64,000 nt of DNA from Verrucomicrobiota bacterium (GTDB lineage: Bacteria; Verrucomicrobiota; Verrucomicrobiia; Chthoniobacterales; Chthoniobacteraceae). The stretch covers positions 1-64,000 of the forward strand of contig VFJQ01000008.1 in assembly GCA_009885995.1 (NCBI GenBank), in the 5' to 3' direction. Below the pieces are notes generated by a model. The model saw only the letters and a program-made list of their open reading frames with translations. It ran no database searches and was not told where the DNA came from. A program made the translations under genes and the position numbers. Below are positions 1 through 8,411 of this stretch, piece after piece (position 1 is the first letter of the stretch; each line of letters opens with the position of its first letter).

Positions 1-2
1 CG

Positions 3-635
3 AAGCAGCCGCTCAGCGTCCCGCTCGCGCAAAGCGTCGCCGCCGAGTTTCGCTCACCCGCGTCCGCAAGCGGGCGGCTGGCGTGGGATTTTTTCCGCCA
101 CGGCGCGTCGCACATCGCGGGCGGCTGGGACCACGCGCTCTTCGTCGCCGCGCTCGTGCTCGCGCTGCCGGGGTTTTGGCGCGTGCTCGCGCTCGTCTCC
201 GTCTTCACGCTCGCGCACACCGTCACGCTCACGCTGGCCGTGCTCGGGTTCGTCCACGTCCGCGCCAGCGTGGTCGAACCGCTCATCGCCGCGAGCATCG
301 TCGCCGCCGCCGCGCTTAGCGTTTTCTTTCCCGCGAAACCGCTGCTCGGCGCGCGGCTCGGCGTCGCGTTCGGCTTCGGGCTCTTCCACGGACTCGGCTT
401 CGCCGGCGGGCTCGTCGCGGCGATGCAAGGCTTCGCTCCCAGCGCGATGGCCGCGGCGATCGGCGGTTTCAGCGTCGGAGTGGAACTCGGACACCAACTC
501 GTCGTGCTCCCGCTGCTCGGCGCGATGTCGCTGCTTCGCCACTGGCTGCCCGCTCGTGTCCCGTTCGCCGTGCGCGGCGGCGGCGCGCTCATCTGCACCG
601 CGGGGCTCTGGCTGCTGGTGACCACACTGCGCTAG
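3..635 (+). CDS. HupE/UreJ-like membrane protein, 5' end outside window
   Basis: The frame is open from the window edge, so the N-terminus is missing; 210 residues are visible. They carry HupE/UreJ_2-type motifs: a segment reading GASHIAGGWDHALF, then TLAHTVTLTLA, then GLFHGLGFAGGL and VELGHQL, spread over about five hydrophobic helices. Family members are inner-membrane proteins linked to nickel, cobalt or hydrogenase accessory functions, but this branch is mostly uncharacterised. The histidines in the first and last motifs are the likely metal ligands (inference). It ends 58 bases before cobA-hemD. A GTG at 156 is internal to the family domain and is not the true start. Confidence 0.75.
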   Translation, partial: KQPLSVPLAQSVAAEFRSPASASGRLAWDFFRHGASHIAGGWDHALFVAALVLALPGFWRVLALVSVFTLAHTVTLTLAVLGFVHVRASVVEPLIAASIVAAAALSVFFPAKPLLGARLGVAFGFGLFHGLGFAGGLVAAMQGFAPSAMAAAIGGFSVGVELGHQLVVLPLLGAMSLLRHWLPARVPFAVRGGGALICTAGLWLLVTTLR

Positions 636-693
636 CGACGAAAGCGCGCTCCTTGAACACGCCCCGACCGCGTGCCAGCCTCCGCCTTCCTCG

Positions 694-2220
694 ATGAAGA
701 AAACCACCGCTGCTTCCACCACAGGCCACTGCATCCTCGCCGGCGCCGGCCCGGGCGACCTCGGCCTGGTGACGCTGCGCGTGCGCGAGGCGCTCGGCGA
801 AGCGGACGTCGTCGTCTTCGACTACCTCTGCAATCAGGAGATGCTCAAGTGGGCGCGGCGCGAGGCGGAGATTATCTACGCGGGAAAGAAAGCCGGACAG
901 CACACGCTCAAGCAGGAGGAGATCAACGCGCTCATCGTCAAGAAGACGAAGGCTGGGAAGCTCGTGTTGCGGCTCAAGGGCGGCGATCCGTTTCTCTTCG
1001 GCCGCGGCGGCGAGGAAGCGGAAGCGCTCGCCGACGCCGGGCTCTCCTTCGAGATCGTGCCGGGTGTGACGAGCGCCATCGCGGCGCCAGCCTACGCGGG
1101 CATCCCCGTCACGCACCGTGAGCACGCGGCACAGCTCACGATTTTCACCGGGCACGAAGACCCGACGAAGCCCGAGAGCACGCTCGACTACGCCGCGCTC
1201 GCGAAGGCGCCGGGGACGAAGGTGATGCTCATGGGCGTCGAGCGGATCGGCCCGATCATGGATCAGCTCCAGCAGCACGGCGTGCCCGCGACGATGCCGA
1301 TCGCGCTCGTGCGCTGGGGCACCACGGGGCGCCAGCAGGTGCTCAGCGGCATGGTGAGCGACATCGCGGAGAAGGTCGCGTCCACGGGCTTCGCGGCTCC
1401 AGCAGTGGCAGTGATCGGCACCGTCGCTGCGCTGCGCGAAAAGCTCGCGTGGTTCGACAAACGACCGCTGTGGGGCAAGCGCATCGTGGTGACGCGCACG
1501 CGGCAGCAGGCCGGCGCACTTTCCAGCAAGCTGCGGGCGCTCGGCGCGGATGTGTATGAGTTGCCGACGATCCGCATCGAGCCACCGACGCAGGAGCGGG
1601 AGTTCGTCAGCGCGGTCGTCCACGCGCATCAATACAACTGGATCGTCTTCACCTCACCGAACGGCGTGCAGGCGTTCTTCGACAAGTTTTACGAAGTCCG
1701 CGGCGACGCCCGCGAACTCGGCCCGGCCAAGATCGCCGCGATCGGACCCGCCACCGCGGCGAAGGTGCGCGAGTATCGTTTCGCCGTGGACCTGCAGCCG
1801 AAGGAGTTCGTCGCGGAGGCGGTGGTCGCGGCTTTCGAGGAAACGGAGTCGATCGAGAACCTCACCGTCCTCATCGCGCGCGCGGAGACGGCGCGCGATG
1901 TCCTGCCCGACGCGCTGACGAAGCTGGGCGCGATCGTGGATGTCGTGCCCGTCTATCGCACCGTGCCGGAGACCGACGACGTGAGCGGCGGCATCGCGCG
2001 CTTCACGGCCGAGGGCGCGGATCTCATCACGTTCACCAGCTCGAGCACGGCGGAGAATTTCAAGGCGCTCGGCTTGCCGTGGCCCGAGGAGATGAAGACC
2101 GCGTCGATCGGCCCGATCACTTCGCAAACGATGCGCGAGCTCGGCATGAAGGTCGATGTCGAGGCTGGGCAATACGACATCCCCGGCCTCGTCGCCGCGA
2201 TCCGCGCGCACTTCGCGTAG
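694..2220 (+). CDS. cobA-hemD: Uroporphyrinogen-III C-methyltransferase / uroporphyrinogen-III synthase fusion (CobA-HemD)
   Basis: A bifunctional 508-residue tetrapyrrole enzyme. Residues about 10-250 are an SAM-dependent uroporphyrinogen-III methyltransferase: GAGPGD at 17-22, KGGDPFLFGRGGEE from 94, and VPGVTSA followed by AGIPVTHRE. Residues about 260-508 are a HemD-type synthase beginning GKRIVVTRTRQQAG. The HemD half closes hydroxymethylbilane to uroporphyrinogen III; the CobA half then methylates it to precorrin-2 for sirohaem or cobalamin. This fusion is known in several phyla. hemC and hemA lie 4-5 kb away on the other strand, so the haem genes are clustered but not one operon. The stop codon touches a dispersed intergenic repeat. 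Confidence 0.95.
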   Translation: MKKTTAASTTGHCILAGAGPGDLGLVTLRVREALGEADVVVFDYLCNQEMLKWARREAEIIYAGKKAGQHTLKQEEINALIVKKTKAGKLVLRLKGGDPFLFGRGGEEAEALADAGLSFEIVPGVTSAIAAPAYAGIPVTHREHAAQLTIFTGHEDPTKPESTLDYAALAKAPGTKVMLMGVERIGPIMDQLQQHGVPATMPIALVRWGTTGRQQVLSGMVSDIAEKVASTGFAAPAVAVIGTVAALREKLAWFDKRPLWGKRIVVTRTRQQAGALSSKLRALGADVYELPTIRIEPPTQEREFVSAVVHAHQYNWIVFTSPNGVQAFFDKFYEVRGDARELGPAKIAAIGPATAAKVREYRFAVDLQPKEFVAEAVVAAFEETESIENLTVLIARAETARDVLPDALTKLGAIVDVVPVYRTVPETDDVSGGIARFTAEGADLITFTSSSTAENFKALGLPWPEEMKTASIGPITSQTMRELGMKVDVEAGQYDIPGLVAAIRAHFA

Positions 2221-2275
2221 GTAGGGATCGCTGTCCTCAGCGGCCCGCGGCGCGGTGGGAACACCGCGCCCTACC
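2220..2275. repeat. Dispersed palindromic intergenic repeat, copy A
   Basis: An outer inverted pair GGTAGGG (2220-2226) and CCCTACC (2269-2275) encloses two hairpins: CGCTGTCCTCAGCG and GGCGCGGTG...CACCGCGCC. The 12-mer GCTGTCCTCAGC (2230-2241) is shared with three other copies in the window, at 25019, 30031 and 58152. It fills the gap between convergent cobA-hemD and the acetyltransferase and contains the latter's stop codon. It could act as a bidirectional terminator. Confidence 0.7.
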
Positions 2276-2735
2276 TTCCGACCGGCATCGCAAGCTCGCG
2301 GAACATTCGGAAGTGCGGACCGACGGTCGGGATGTCGAACTCCGCGCCGAGCACGCCCCAGCCGTGCTTGCGGTAAAACTCCGCGGCAGTGACGCGCGCA
2401 TTGCACCAGATCAGCGACGCGTTCCGTTCGCGCGCCGCGTCTTCGCACGCCGCAAGCAGCGCGCGCCCGATCCCTATGCCGCGCACCTCGGGCAGCGTCG
2501 CCATTCCGCGAAGCTGCCACGCTTGCTCGATCTCCGGCCGCTCCGGCATTCGCACGCGATAAATCGACGCGACGCCGGCGAGCCGGCGATCGACGAAACC
2601 GCCGAAGTGACACGTGTCGAGCGCATCATCGCCATCGAAGACGGCGCTCTCGCGCGGAAAGCCCGGACGCAGGATCGGCAGGCGCACGGCGATCGTTTCC
2701 CCGGCAGAAATCCGACGCACCTCGATCGCACTCAC
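2271..2735 (-). CDS. GNAT-family N-acetyltransferase
   Basis: A 154-residue single-domain acetyltransferase. The acetyl-CoA binding loop is visible as LPEVRGIGIGRALL, followed by the typical C-terminal stretch AAEFYRKHGWGVLG. It should transfer an acetyl group to an unknown amine, probably a small molecule. The GTG start at 2735 is chosen because it overlaps the stop of the upstream lipoprotein gene as GTGA, an arrangement seen repeatedly here. It is the last gene of the minus-strand run from the pilus-like locus. A much longer open frame upstream is antisense to the photolyase. Confidence 0.8.
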   Translation of the reverse strand: MSAIEVRRISAGETIAVRLPILRPGFPRESAVFDGDDALDTCHFGGFVDRRLAGVASIYRVRMPERPEIEQAWQLRGMATLPEVRGIGIGRALLAACEDAARERNASLIWCNARVTAAEFYRKHGWGVLGAEFDIPTVGPHFRMFRELAMPVGR

Positions 2736-3127
2736 GGCTGGAAAGAATACCAGTAGATGCCGTCCGCGACGCGGTCGAAACGGGCGCGGCCCTTCGACAC
2801 CGGCACGACATCCATCTGCGCCGGCAGCACATAGAGCCCGGACTCCACACCCGCGTCCCGGTGCGTCGCGAGGGCGAATCCATCCCGATACGCGCCGACT
2901 TGCAGCGGCTCGATCGCGCGGAAAGTGGCTGGCCACGCGCTCGATTTGATCACGGTGTAAGTCGCCGCTTCGCTCGCGAAGAGATTCTTGTAGAGCACCG
3001 CCGCTTCCGCACGCAGGCGCGCGGGGTCCACCTTGCGAAGACGCTGCTCCGCGCTGTCTCGCGGCGACCTGGCACAGCCCGCCACGACGAGGGCGCTCAG
3101 GATGAGGACGAGCGACGGTGATTTCAT
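2732..3127 (-). CDS. Small predicted lipoprotein
   Basis: A 131-residue protein with a short hydrophobic signal ending in a lipobox (VVAGC, Cys at about residue 18), so probably lipid-anchored in the envelope. The remainder is soluble, with a mixed strand/helix sequence ending ADGIYWYSFQP. No family is recognised. Its ATG directly abuts the photolyase stop (TAG then ATG) and its own stop overlaps the acetyltransferase start, so it is very likely co-translated with both. Lipoprotein assignment is fairly safe; function is unknown. Confidence 0.7.
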   Translation of the reverse strand: MKSPSLVLILSALVVAGCARSPRDSAEQRLRKVDPARLRAEAAVLYKNLFASEAATYTVIKSSAWPATFRAIEPLQVGAYRDGFALATHRDAGVESGLYVLPAQMDVVPVSKGRARFDRVADGIYWYSFQP

Positions 3128-4525
3128 CTATCGCCGAAACATCTCCAGCGCCGCCTCGCGCTCGGCGGCGTGATCGACCATCGGCAGCGGGTAGCCCTTC
3201 GCGAGCGGACGCTCCGGCGGACCGTGCATCTGCGCCGTGGGCACGTCGCGCAGTTCCGGCACCCATCGCTTGATGTAGTCGCCATCCGGATCGAAGCGCT
3301 TCGACTGCGACCACGGATTCTGGATCCTGAAATACGGCGCCGCATCCGTTCCGGTGCTCGCGCTCCACTGCCAGCCACCGTTGTTGCTCGCGATCTCGCC
3401 ATCGACGAGCCGGCGCATGAACCAGCTCTCGCCGTGCATCCACCAGACATGAAGATCCTTCGTGAGAAACATCGCGACGATCATCCGCACACGGTTGTGC
3501 ATGAAGCCGGTCGCGTCGAGCTGGCGCATCCCAGCATCGACGATCGGGAAGCCGGTCTCGCCGCGGCACCAGCGCTGGAACGCCTCGCCAGCGGGCCTTT
3601 CCTCCGGACGCCAGTGATCGCGCCACGCGAGTTGGCGACACGGCTCCTGCATCTCGTGCGCGAGCACCTCCGGGTGGAACCACAGCGCCTGCATGTAGAA
3701 CTCGCGCCAGATCAGCTCGTTCACGAAGATCTCGATGCTGCGCCGGCGCACGGGATTCTTCGCAGCGACTTCCATGCAGCGCGCGTGGACCTCGCGAATC
3801 GAGAGCGTGCCAAAGCGCAGGTCTTGCGAAAGCCGGGACGTGCTCTCCGCCGCCGGGATGTCGCGCAGCGCTGCGTAGTCCAGCACAGGACCGTCGAGGA
3901 AACGCTCGAACCGTTTGCGCGCGGCGGCTTCACCCGGCTCGATGATCTGCGCGTCCGGGCGAAGGCCCCACGTCGCGAGCCTCGGCAGCGGCTCGCTTTG
4001 CAAGTGTTCCGGCACGCTGAGCCGCGCGAGCGCCCGGCCCGGCGCGGGCTTGTCGAGCTTCGTCCACGCCCGCGCATACGGCGTGAAGACGCGGAACGGC
4101 GAGCCGCTGCCGGTGAGCACTTCGTCGCGCTCGTGCAGCGCGTGGTCCTTGCACGCGATCACTTCCACGCCCAGCCGTTCGGCCATCGCGGCGACCTTCG
4201 CTTCCATCGCGCGTCCGAATGGATCGGGATCGCGGTTGAAGGTGATCGCCGTCGCGCCGCTCTCGCGGACGAGTCGCTCCAGCGCTTCATCCGCCCTGCC
4301 GCTGCGGATGATGAGCCGCCCGCCCTTGTGCTCGATGTTTCTGGCGAGCGAGGCGAGGCAACCGCAGAGAAACTCCTGCCGCGGCGCGCCGCACCATTCA
4401 TGCGAGTCGCGCCAATCGCTGACGAGATACACGGGCACGAGCTGATCGCGCCGGGCCGCAGCGTTGAGCGCGCTGTTGTCCGTCAGCCGCAAATCTCGGC
4501 GAAACCAGTGGATCGCGACGCTCAC
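3128..4525 (-). CDS. phrB: Deoxyribodipyrimidine photolyase
   Basis: A 465-residue class I photolyase that uses blue light and reduced FAD to split cyclobutane pyrimidine dimers. The N-terminal antenna-binding domain starts MSVAIHWFRRDLRLTDN. The C-terminal FAD domain carries WREFYMQALWFHP, FPIVDAGMRQLDATGFMHNR, and NGGWQWSASTGTDAAPYFR, which closely match bacterial CPD photolyases. The GTG start at 4525 overlaps the recR stop as GTGA, and this choice places the WFRRDLR motif at the N-terminus as usual. Pairing with recR makes a small DNA-repair module. Cryptochrome function is less likely but not excluded. Confidence 0.95.
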   Translation of the reverse strand: MSVAIHWFRRDLRLTDNSALNAAARRDQLVPVYLVSDWRDSHEWCGAPRQEFLCGCLASLARNIEHKGGRLIIRSGRADEALERLVRESGATAITFNRDPDPFGRAMEAKVAAMAERLGVEVIACKDHALHERDEVLTGSGSPFRVFTPYARAWTKLDKPAPGRALARLSVPEHLQSEPLPRLATWGLRPDAQIIEPGEAAARKRFERFLDGPVLDYAALRDIPAAESTSRLSQDLRFGTLSIREVHARCMEVAAKNPVRRRSIEIFVNELIWREFYMQALWFHPEVLAHEMQEPCRQLAWRDHWRPEERPAGEAFQRWCRGETGFPIVDAGMRQLDATGFMHNRVRMIVAMFLTKDLHVWWMHGESWFMRRLVDGEIASNNGGWQWSASTGTDAAPYFRIQNPWSQSKRFDPDGDYIKRWVPELRDVPTAQMHGPPERPLAKGYPLPMVDHAAEREAALEMFRR

Positions 4526-5127
4526 ACCGCAGTGCGTCCTGAGAGCGCGCGGCTCAGAGTCAACTCGTCTGCGTGTTCGAGCCCACCGCCGGCCGGCAGG
4601 CCCTGCGCCAGACGCGTGATCTTCACCGGCAGCTCGCGCAGCAATCCGGCGATGTAGTTCGCAGTCGCCTCGCCTTCCACGTCGGCGCCGAGGGCGAGGA
4701 TCACTTCCGTCGGCGCTTCGGACTTCACCCGGGCGATGAGCGCGTCGATGCGCAGGTCTTCCGGCCCGATGTGATCGAGCGGCGCAAGGCGTCCGCCGAG
4801 CGCGTGGTAGCGCCCGCGAAAGGCGCCGGTGCGCTCCATCGGGAGGATGTCGGTCGGTTGCTCCACCACGCACAACGAGGCGGGGTCGCGGCTTTCATCG
4901 GCGCAAAAGTCGCACAACGTCCCGGTCGCGAAAAATCCGCAGCGAGGACAGGAGTGGATCGTCTGCGTCGTGTCGGCGATCACGCGCGCGATCTCGGCGG
5001 GGCGGGAATCGCGGCTCTGGATCATCCACAGCGCGATGCGTTCGGCGCTGCGCGGACCGATGCCGGGCATCCGCTTGAGTTCGCCGACCAGCGACTTGAT
5101 CGCCGGCGGATAATCGACGCGCTTCAT
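4522..5127 (-). CDS. recR: Recombination protein RecR
   Basis: A 201-residue protein of normal RecR length. It has a helix-hairpin-helix (MPGIGPRSAERIALWM), a four-cysteine zinc finger (CPRCGFFATGTLCDFC) and a Toprim domain containing VVEQPTDILPMERTGAFRG. RecR works with RecO, and often RecF, to load RecA on gapped DNA. The ATG at 5127 overlaps the stop of the upstream cyclase-like gene (ATGA), and the recR stop overlaps the photolyase start. No recF, recO or dnaX is nearby, unlike the dnaX-ybaB-recR order common in other phyla. Confidence 0.96.
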   Translation of the reverse strand: MKRVDYPPAIKSLVGELKRMPGIGPRSAERIALWMIQSRDSRPAEIARVIADTTQTIHSCPRCGFFATGTLCDFCADESRDPASLCVVEQPTDILPMERTGAFRGRYHALGGRLAPLDHIGPEDLRIDALIARVKSEAPTEVILALGADVEGEATANYIAGLLRELPVKITRLAQGLPAGGGLEHADELTLSRALSGRTAV

Positions 5128-6374
5128 CGCCCAGCCCAATCGAGCTGCGGCAAGCCGGCGCGCAGTTGCTCGATGCGGCGAATGTAAAACTCCACGGGGC
5201 CATCGAGCCCATCGGGATGCCGGATGCTTTCGAAGATCGCCAACGCTTCGTCCCACAGCCCCTCGCGGTAATACACGATACCTTTCCAGAACAGGTCGCG
5301 GCGCTTCGTCTCCTCCTCGGTCAAGCCATGCTTGAGCGCGAGCAACTCATAGACCTCCTCGCGGCTGCTCGCTTCGGCGAAGCGCTGGATCAGCTCCATC
5401 GGGCGGACTTCGACGTCGGCCTCGCTCGCGCCAAAGGTCTCGCAGCCGATGAGGATGCGCGAGCGATAGACCGTGTTGGCCGCGCAGAGTCGGCGGGTGA
5501 ATTCCACCGGCTCGCCGGCGACGGAAAAATTTCCCACGCGACCGGAGCCGTAGGCGGCGACGACGACATCGCCGCTGTTCACACCGATCCGGTAGTCGAA
5601 CTTCTTTCCCCACACCGTCGCGCATTCATCGTTCACCTCGTCGAGGCGACGGCAGAGGGCGAGCACCGCTTCGCACGCCATCGAGGCATGGCCGGGATGC
5701 GGGATCGGCGCGCCAAACACAGCGCGCAGGCTTTCGCCGTCGCACTCATCGAGATAGCCGCCGCGCTCGACGAGGAAGTCGGCGGCGTTCTTGAGGAAGG
5801 CGTTGTGCAGCGCGACGTAGTCATTCACCGGCAGCGATTCGGTGAGCTCGTGGTGGTTGAAGATCTCGCAAACGACGATCGTGGCCTCGGTTCGTTCACC
5901 TTCAAACGTGAGCGGAAGGTCGGAGTTCACCAGCTCCTCGAACGTGCTCTTCGAGATGCGATCGCCGAAGATGGTCGAGACGATCTTCTTCCTCATGCCG
6001 CCTTCGCTCCGCGCGTAGGCGATGGCGCCGAGGAAGGCCAGCGCGACCGATGCGACGCTGGCGAACGACGAGAAGAAGATGCCGACGATGTGCAGGATCC
6101 ACGTGGCCGCGAAGACTTCGAGCAACGCCGCGGAGGCGACGATGATCTTCAGCGACATGCGCGGGATATCGACGGTGGTCCACGCGATGCCGAACGCGAG
6201 AATGATGAAGAGCGGGTATTGCAGCGCGCGGTCGCCGAGCGGCGTCGGTGCGCCGCGACCAAGGAAACCCGAGAGCGCGAGGTCGAGCTGGAAGAACGCG
6301 CCCAACTCGTAAAGACACGTGACCGCGAGGCTGACGAGGAAGCCGATGAAGAGTGTGACCTTAAGGTAGCGCAC
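5124..6374 (-). CDS. Membrane protein with degenerate class III adenylate/guanylate cyclase domain
   Basis: A 416-residue protein with about four N-terminal membrane helices (residues about 3-24 and 55-125), a class III nucleotidyl cyclase homology domain (about 165-340) and a C-terminal TPR-like stretch. The fold is recognisable from RIGVNSGDVVVAAYGSGRVG and DGESLRAVFGAP. However, the usual metal-binding aspartates are glutamates (VVCEIF, DGESL), the substrate lysine is Glu, and the GDxVN motif reads GEPVE. The protein is therefore probably not a normal cAMP producer. A GTG start at 6374 is chosen; upstream residues are low-complexity Arg-rich. It sits between hemC and recR in one transcription direction. 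Confidence 0.75.
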   Translation of the reverse strand: MRYLKVTLFIGFLVSLAVTCLYELGAFFQLDLALSGFLGRGAPTPLGDRALQYPLFIILAFGIAWTTVDIPRMSLKIIVASAALLEVFAATWILHIVGIFFSSFASVASVALAFLGAIAYARSEGGMRKKIVSTIFGDRISKSTFEELVNSDLPLTFEGERTEATIVVCEIFNHHELTESLPVNDYVALHNAFLKNAADFLVERGGYLDECDGESLRAVFGAPIPHPGHASMACEAVLALCRRLDEVNDECATVWGKKFDYRIGVNSGDVVVAAYGSGRVGNFSVAGEPVEFTRRLCAANTVYRSRILIGCETFGASEADVEVRPMELIQRFAEASSREEVYELLALKHGLTEEETKRRDLFWKGIVYYREGLWDEALAIFESIRHPDGLDGPVEFYIRRIEQLRAGLPQLDWAGR

Positions 6375-6433
6375 AGGCAGGGCGGGGATGAAACACGGGC
6401 TCGGAGAGGGGCGCAACCGGGGATGCGCTCCGT

Positions 6434-7357
6434 TCAACCCAATGCGCGAAACAATTCTCCTGCGACGCGCTCCGGTTCGGAAGCAGCGCCGCTGGCTTCG
6501 GCGCGGCGAGGGGCTTCTCCTTCCGCTCCGAATAGAATGGCCGCGAGGTCCAGCCGATCGCCGTCGAGCCGGCAGCGAATGCCGACGGGGAGCGAGCAGT
6601 CGCCAGCGAGAAAGCGCTGGAGCTCGCGCTCGGCACGGATGCAGAGCCAAGTCGGCTCGTGGTTGAGCGGGGCGAGGAGTGAATTGATCCGATCGTCACC
6701 GGCGCGGCTTTGCAGCGCGACGGCGCCCTGGCCGATCGCGGGCAGCAGATGCTCGGCGAGCGAGGAGACGCAGAACTCGCCCTCGGCACTCATCAGTCGT
6801 CCAGCGGCAAACGCGTAGCCGAGGCGGCGCAGTCCCGCCTCGGCGAGGATGATCGCGGCGATGTCGGAACGCTCGCGCAGCTTTCGCAACCGGGTCGGCA
6901 CGTTGCCTCGCCATTCCTCGATCACGAGGTCCGGGCGCAGCCATTGGACTTGGCGGGCGCGTCGGACACTGCTCGTGCCGACTCGCGCGGCGAGCGGCAG
7001 GGAGTCGAGCGTGTGCGGCTCGCGCGAGACGAGCACGTCGGCGGTCGGAGCGCGTTCGAGCACGGCGGCGAGTTGCAATCCCGCGGGCTGATGGCCGGGC
7101 AAGTCCTTGAGGCTGTGGACGGCCACGTCGATCGCGCCGGCGAGCAGCGCGTCTTCGAGCTCCTTGGTGAAGAGCCCCTTGCCGCCCGCCTCGCCAGCAC
7201 GGAGCAGGCTGAGGTCGAGCTTGATGTCGCCGCGCGTGGTGAAAATCCGGCGCTCGGTTTTCAAGCCCGGGTGCGCCTGCGCGAGCGCGGCCTCGGTGAG
7301 GTCGGCCTGGGCGAGCGCGAGGGCTGAGCCGCGCGTGCCGACGATGATGCCGCTCAA
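6434..7357 (-). CDS. hemC: Porphobilinogen deaminase (hydroxymethylbilane synthase)
   Basis: A 307-residue HemC that polymerises four porphobilinogens into hydroxymethylbilane. It shows GTRGSALALAQ at the N-terminus, the catalytic aspartate in HSLKDLP (about 85), GTSSVRRARQ, and the dipyrromethane-cofactor cysteine in AGDCSLPVG (Cys254). The start is TTG at 7357, overlapping the hemA stop as TTGA. It is the only start that gives the standard N-terminus directly before GTRGSALA, and implies translational coupling to hemA. Its product feeds the HemD domain of cobA-hemD. Confidence 0.95.
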   Translation of the reverse strand: MSGIIVGTRGSALALAQADLTEAALAQAHPGLKTERRIFTTRGDIKLDLSLLRAGEAGGKGLFTKELEDALLAGAIDVAVHSLKDLPGHQPAGLQLAAVLERAPTADVLVSREPHTLDSLPLAARVGTSSVRRARQVQWLRPDLVIEEWRGNVPTRLRKLRERSDIAAIILAEAGLRRLGYAFAAGRLMSAEGEFCVSSLAEHLLPAIGQGAVALQSRAGDDRINSLLAPLNHEPTWLCIRAERELQRFLAGDCSLPVGIRCRLDGDRLDLAAILFGAEGEAPRRAEASGAASEPERVAGELFRALG

Positions 7358-8409
7358 GGTCTTCCGCCCTCCGGGTGCGTGCGAAATTCCGCCGCGGGAC
7401 GAGGGCCGGCGGCGAGCCATTCGCTGAACTCGGTGACGTGTCGCGCGATGAGCTGCTCGCAAACGACGACTTCCTGCTGGCGCACGGACATGGATTCGTC
7501 GGCGATCTGCTGGAGGCTATCGATGTCGTAGAGATAGACGCCTTCGAGGTTGTTGACCGCGGCTTCGAAATCGCGCGGCACAGCGAGGTCGATGCAGAAG
7601 AGCGGGCGGTCCTGTCGGGTGCGCATGAGCGGCGCGATCTTCTCGACGGTCACGACCGGGTGCGGCGCGGCGGTGGAGCCGATGAGGATGTCCACGACAT
7701 GGAAATCGTTCGCCCAGTCATCGAAGTGGATCGCCTTGCCGCCCATCTTCGCGGCGAGTTCGGCAGCGCGATCGTAGGTGCGGTTGGCGACAAAAATGGC
7801 TTTTACTCCGCGCGCTTGCAGCGCGCCGGCGGTGAGTTCGCTCATCTCGCCGGCACCGAGGATCATCACGTGGCATTCGCGCAGGCGACCGAAGATTTTC
7901 TCGGCGAGTTCGACGGCGACGGAACCGACGCTGACGGAGCCGCGGGTGATGTTGGTGTTCGTGCGGACTTCCTTCGCGACGTTGAACGCGCGCTGGAAAA
8001 GTTTGTTCAGGTGGCGGCCAGTCGCACCTGCCTGCTGCGCGGCTTGATACGCTTTCTTCACCTGGCCGAGCACCTCCGTCTCGCCGAGGACCATCGAGTC
8101 GAGGCCGGACACAACTCGGAAGAGATGCTGCACGCTACGCTGCGATGCGTGGCGAAAGAAGGCGTCGCCCGGTTCGCCCGCGCGCGCGGCGATGAAGCGG
8201 GCGAGCGCATCGAACGCTTCGGGCGGCGTCTCGCCGGCGGCGTAGAGCTCGACGCGGTTGCAGGTGGAGACGATCACGGCTTCCGAGACGCCGGACTGGC
8301 GCGAGAGCTCGACCGCAGATGTGGCGACAGCGTGCTCAGGGATCGCGAACTTTTCACGGAGCTCGACCGGCGCGGTGTGATGACTGAGGCCGAGGCAGAC
8401 GATCTCCAT
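7354..8409 (-). CDS. hemA: Glutamyl-tRNA reductase
   Basis: A 351-residue enzyme that reduces glutamyl-tRNA to glutamate-1-semialdehyde, the first step of C5-pathway tetrapyrrole synthesis. It has GLSHHTAPVELREK, the catalytic cysteine in STCNRVELY (Cys50), VVSGLDSMVLGETEVLGQVK, and an NADPH-binding GAGEMSELTAGAL. Length is somewhat short of the E. coli enzyme because the C-terminal dimerisation helix is brief. The ATG at 8409 lies two bases after the stop of the cytochrome-assembly gene. The gene overlaps hemC. Confidence 0.96.
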   Translation of the reverse strand: MEIVCLGLSHHTAPVELREKFAIPEHAVATSAVELSRQSGVSEAVIVSTCNRVELYAAGETPPEAFDALARFIAARAGEPGDAFFRHASQRSVQHLFRVVSGLDSMVLGETEVLGQVKKAYQAAQQAGATGRHLNKLFQRAFNVAKEVRTNTNITRGSVSVGSVAVELAEKIFGRLRECHVMILGAGEMSELTAGALQARGVKAIFVANRTYDRAAELAAKMGGKAIHFDDWANDFHVVDILIGSTAAPHPVVTVEKIAPLMRTRQDRPLFCIDLAVPRDFEAAVNNLEGVYLYDIDSLQQIADESMSVRQQEVVVCEQLIARHVTEFSEWLAAGPRPAAEFRTHPEGGRP

Positions 8410-8411
8410 CG

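Noticed and set aside
2271-3683. 470-residue minus-strand frame
   Set aside because: Only its C-terminal 154 residues are a real acetyltransferase; the rest is antisense or out of frame to the lipoprotein and photolyase.
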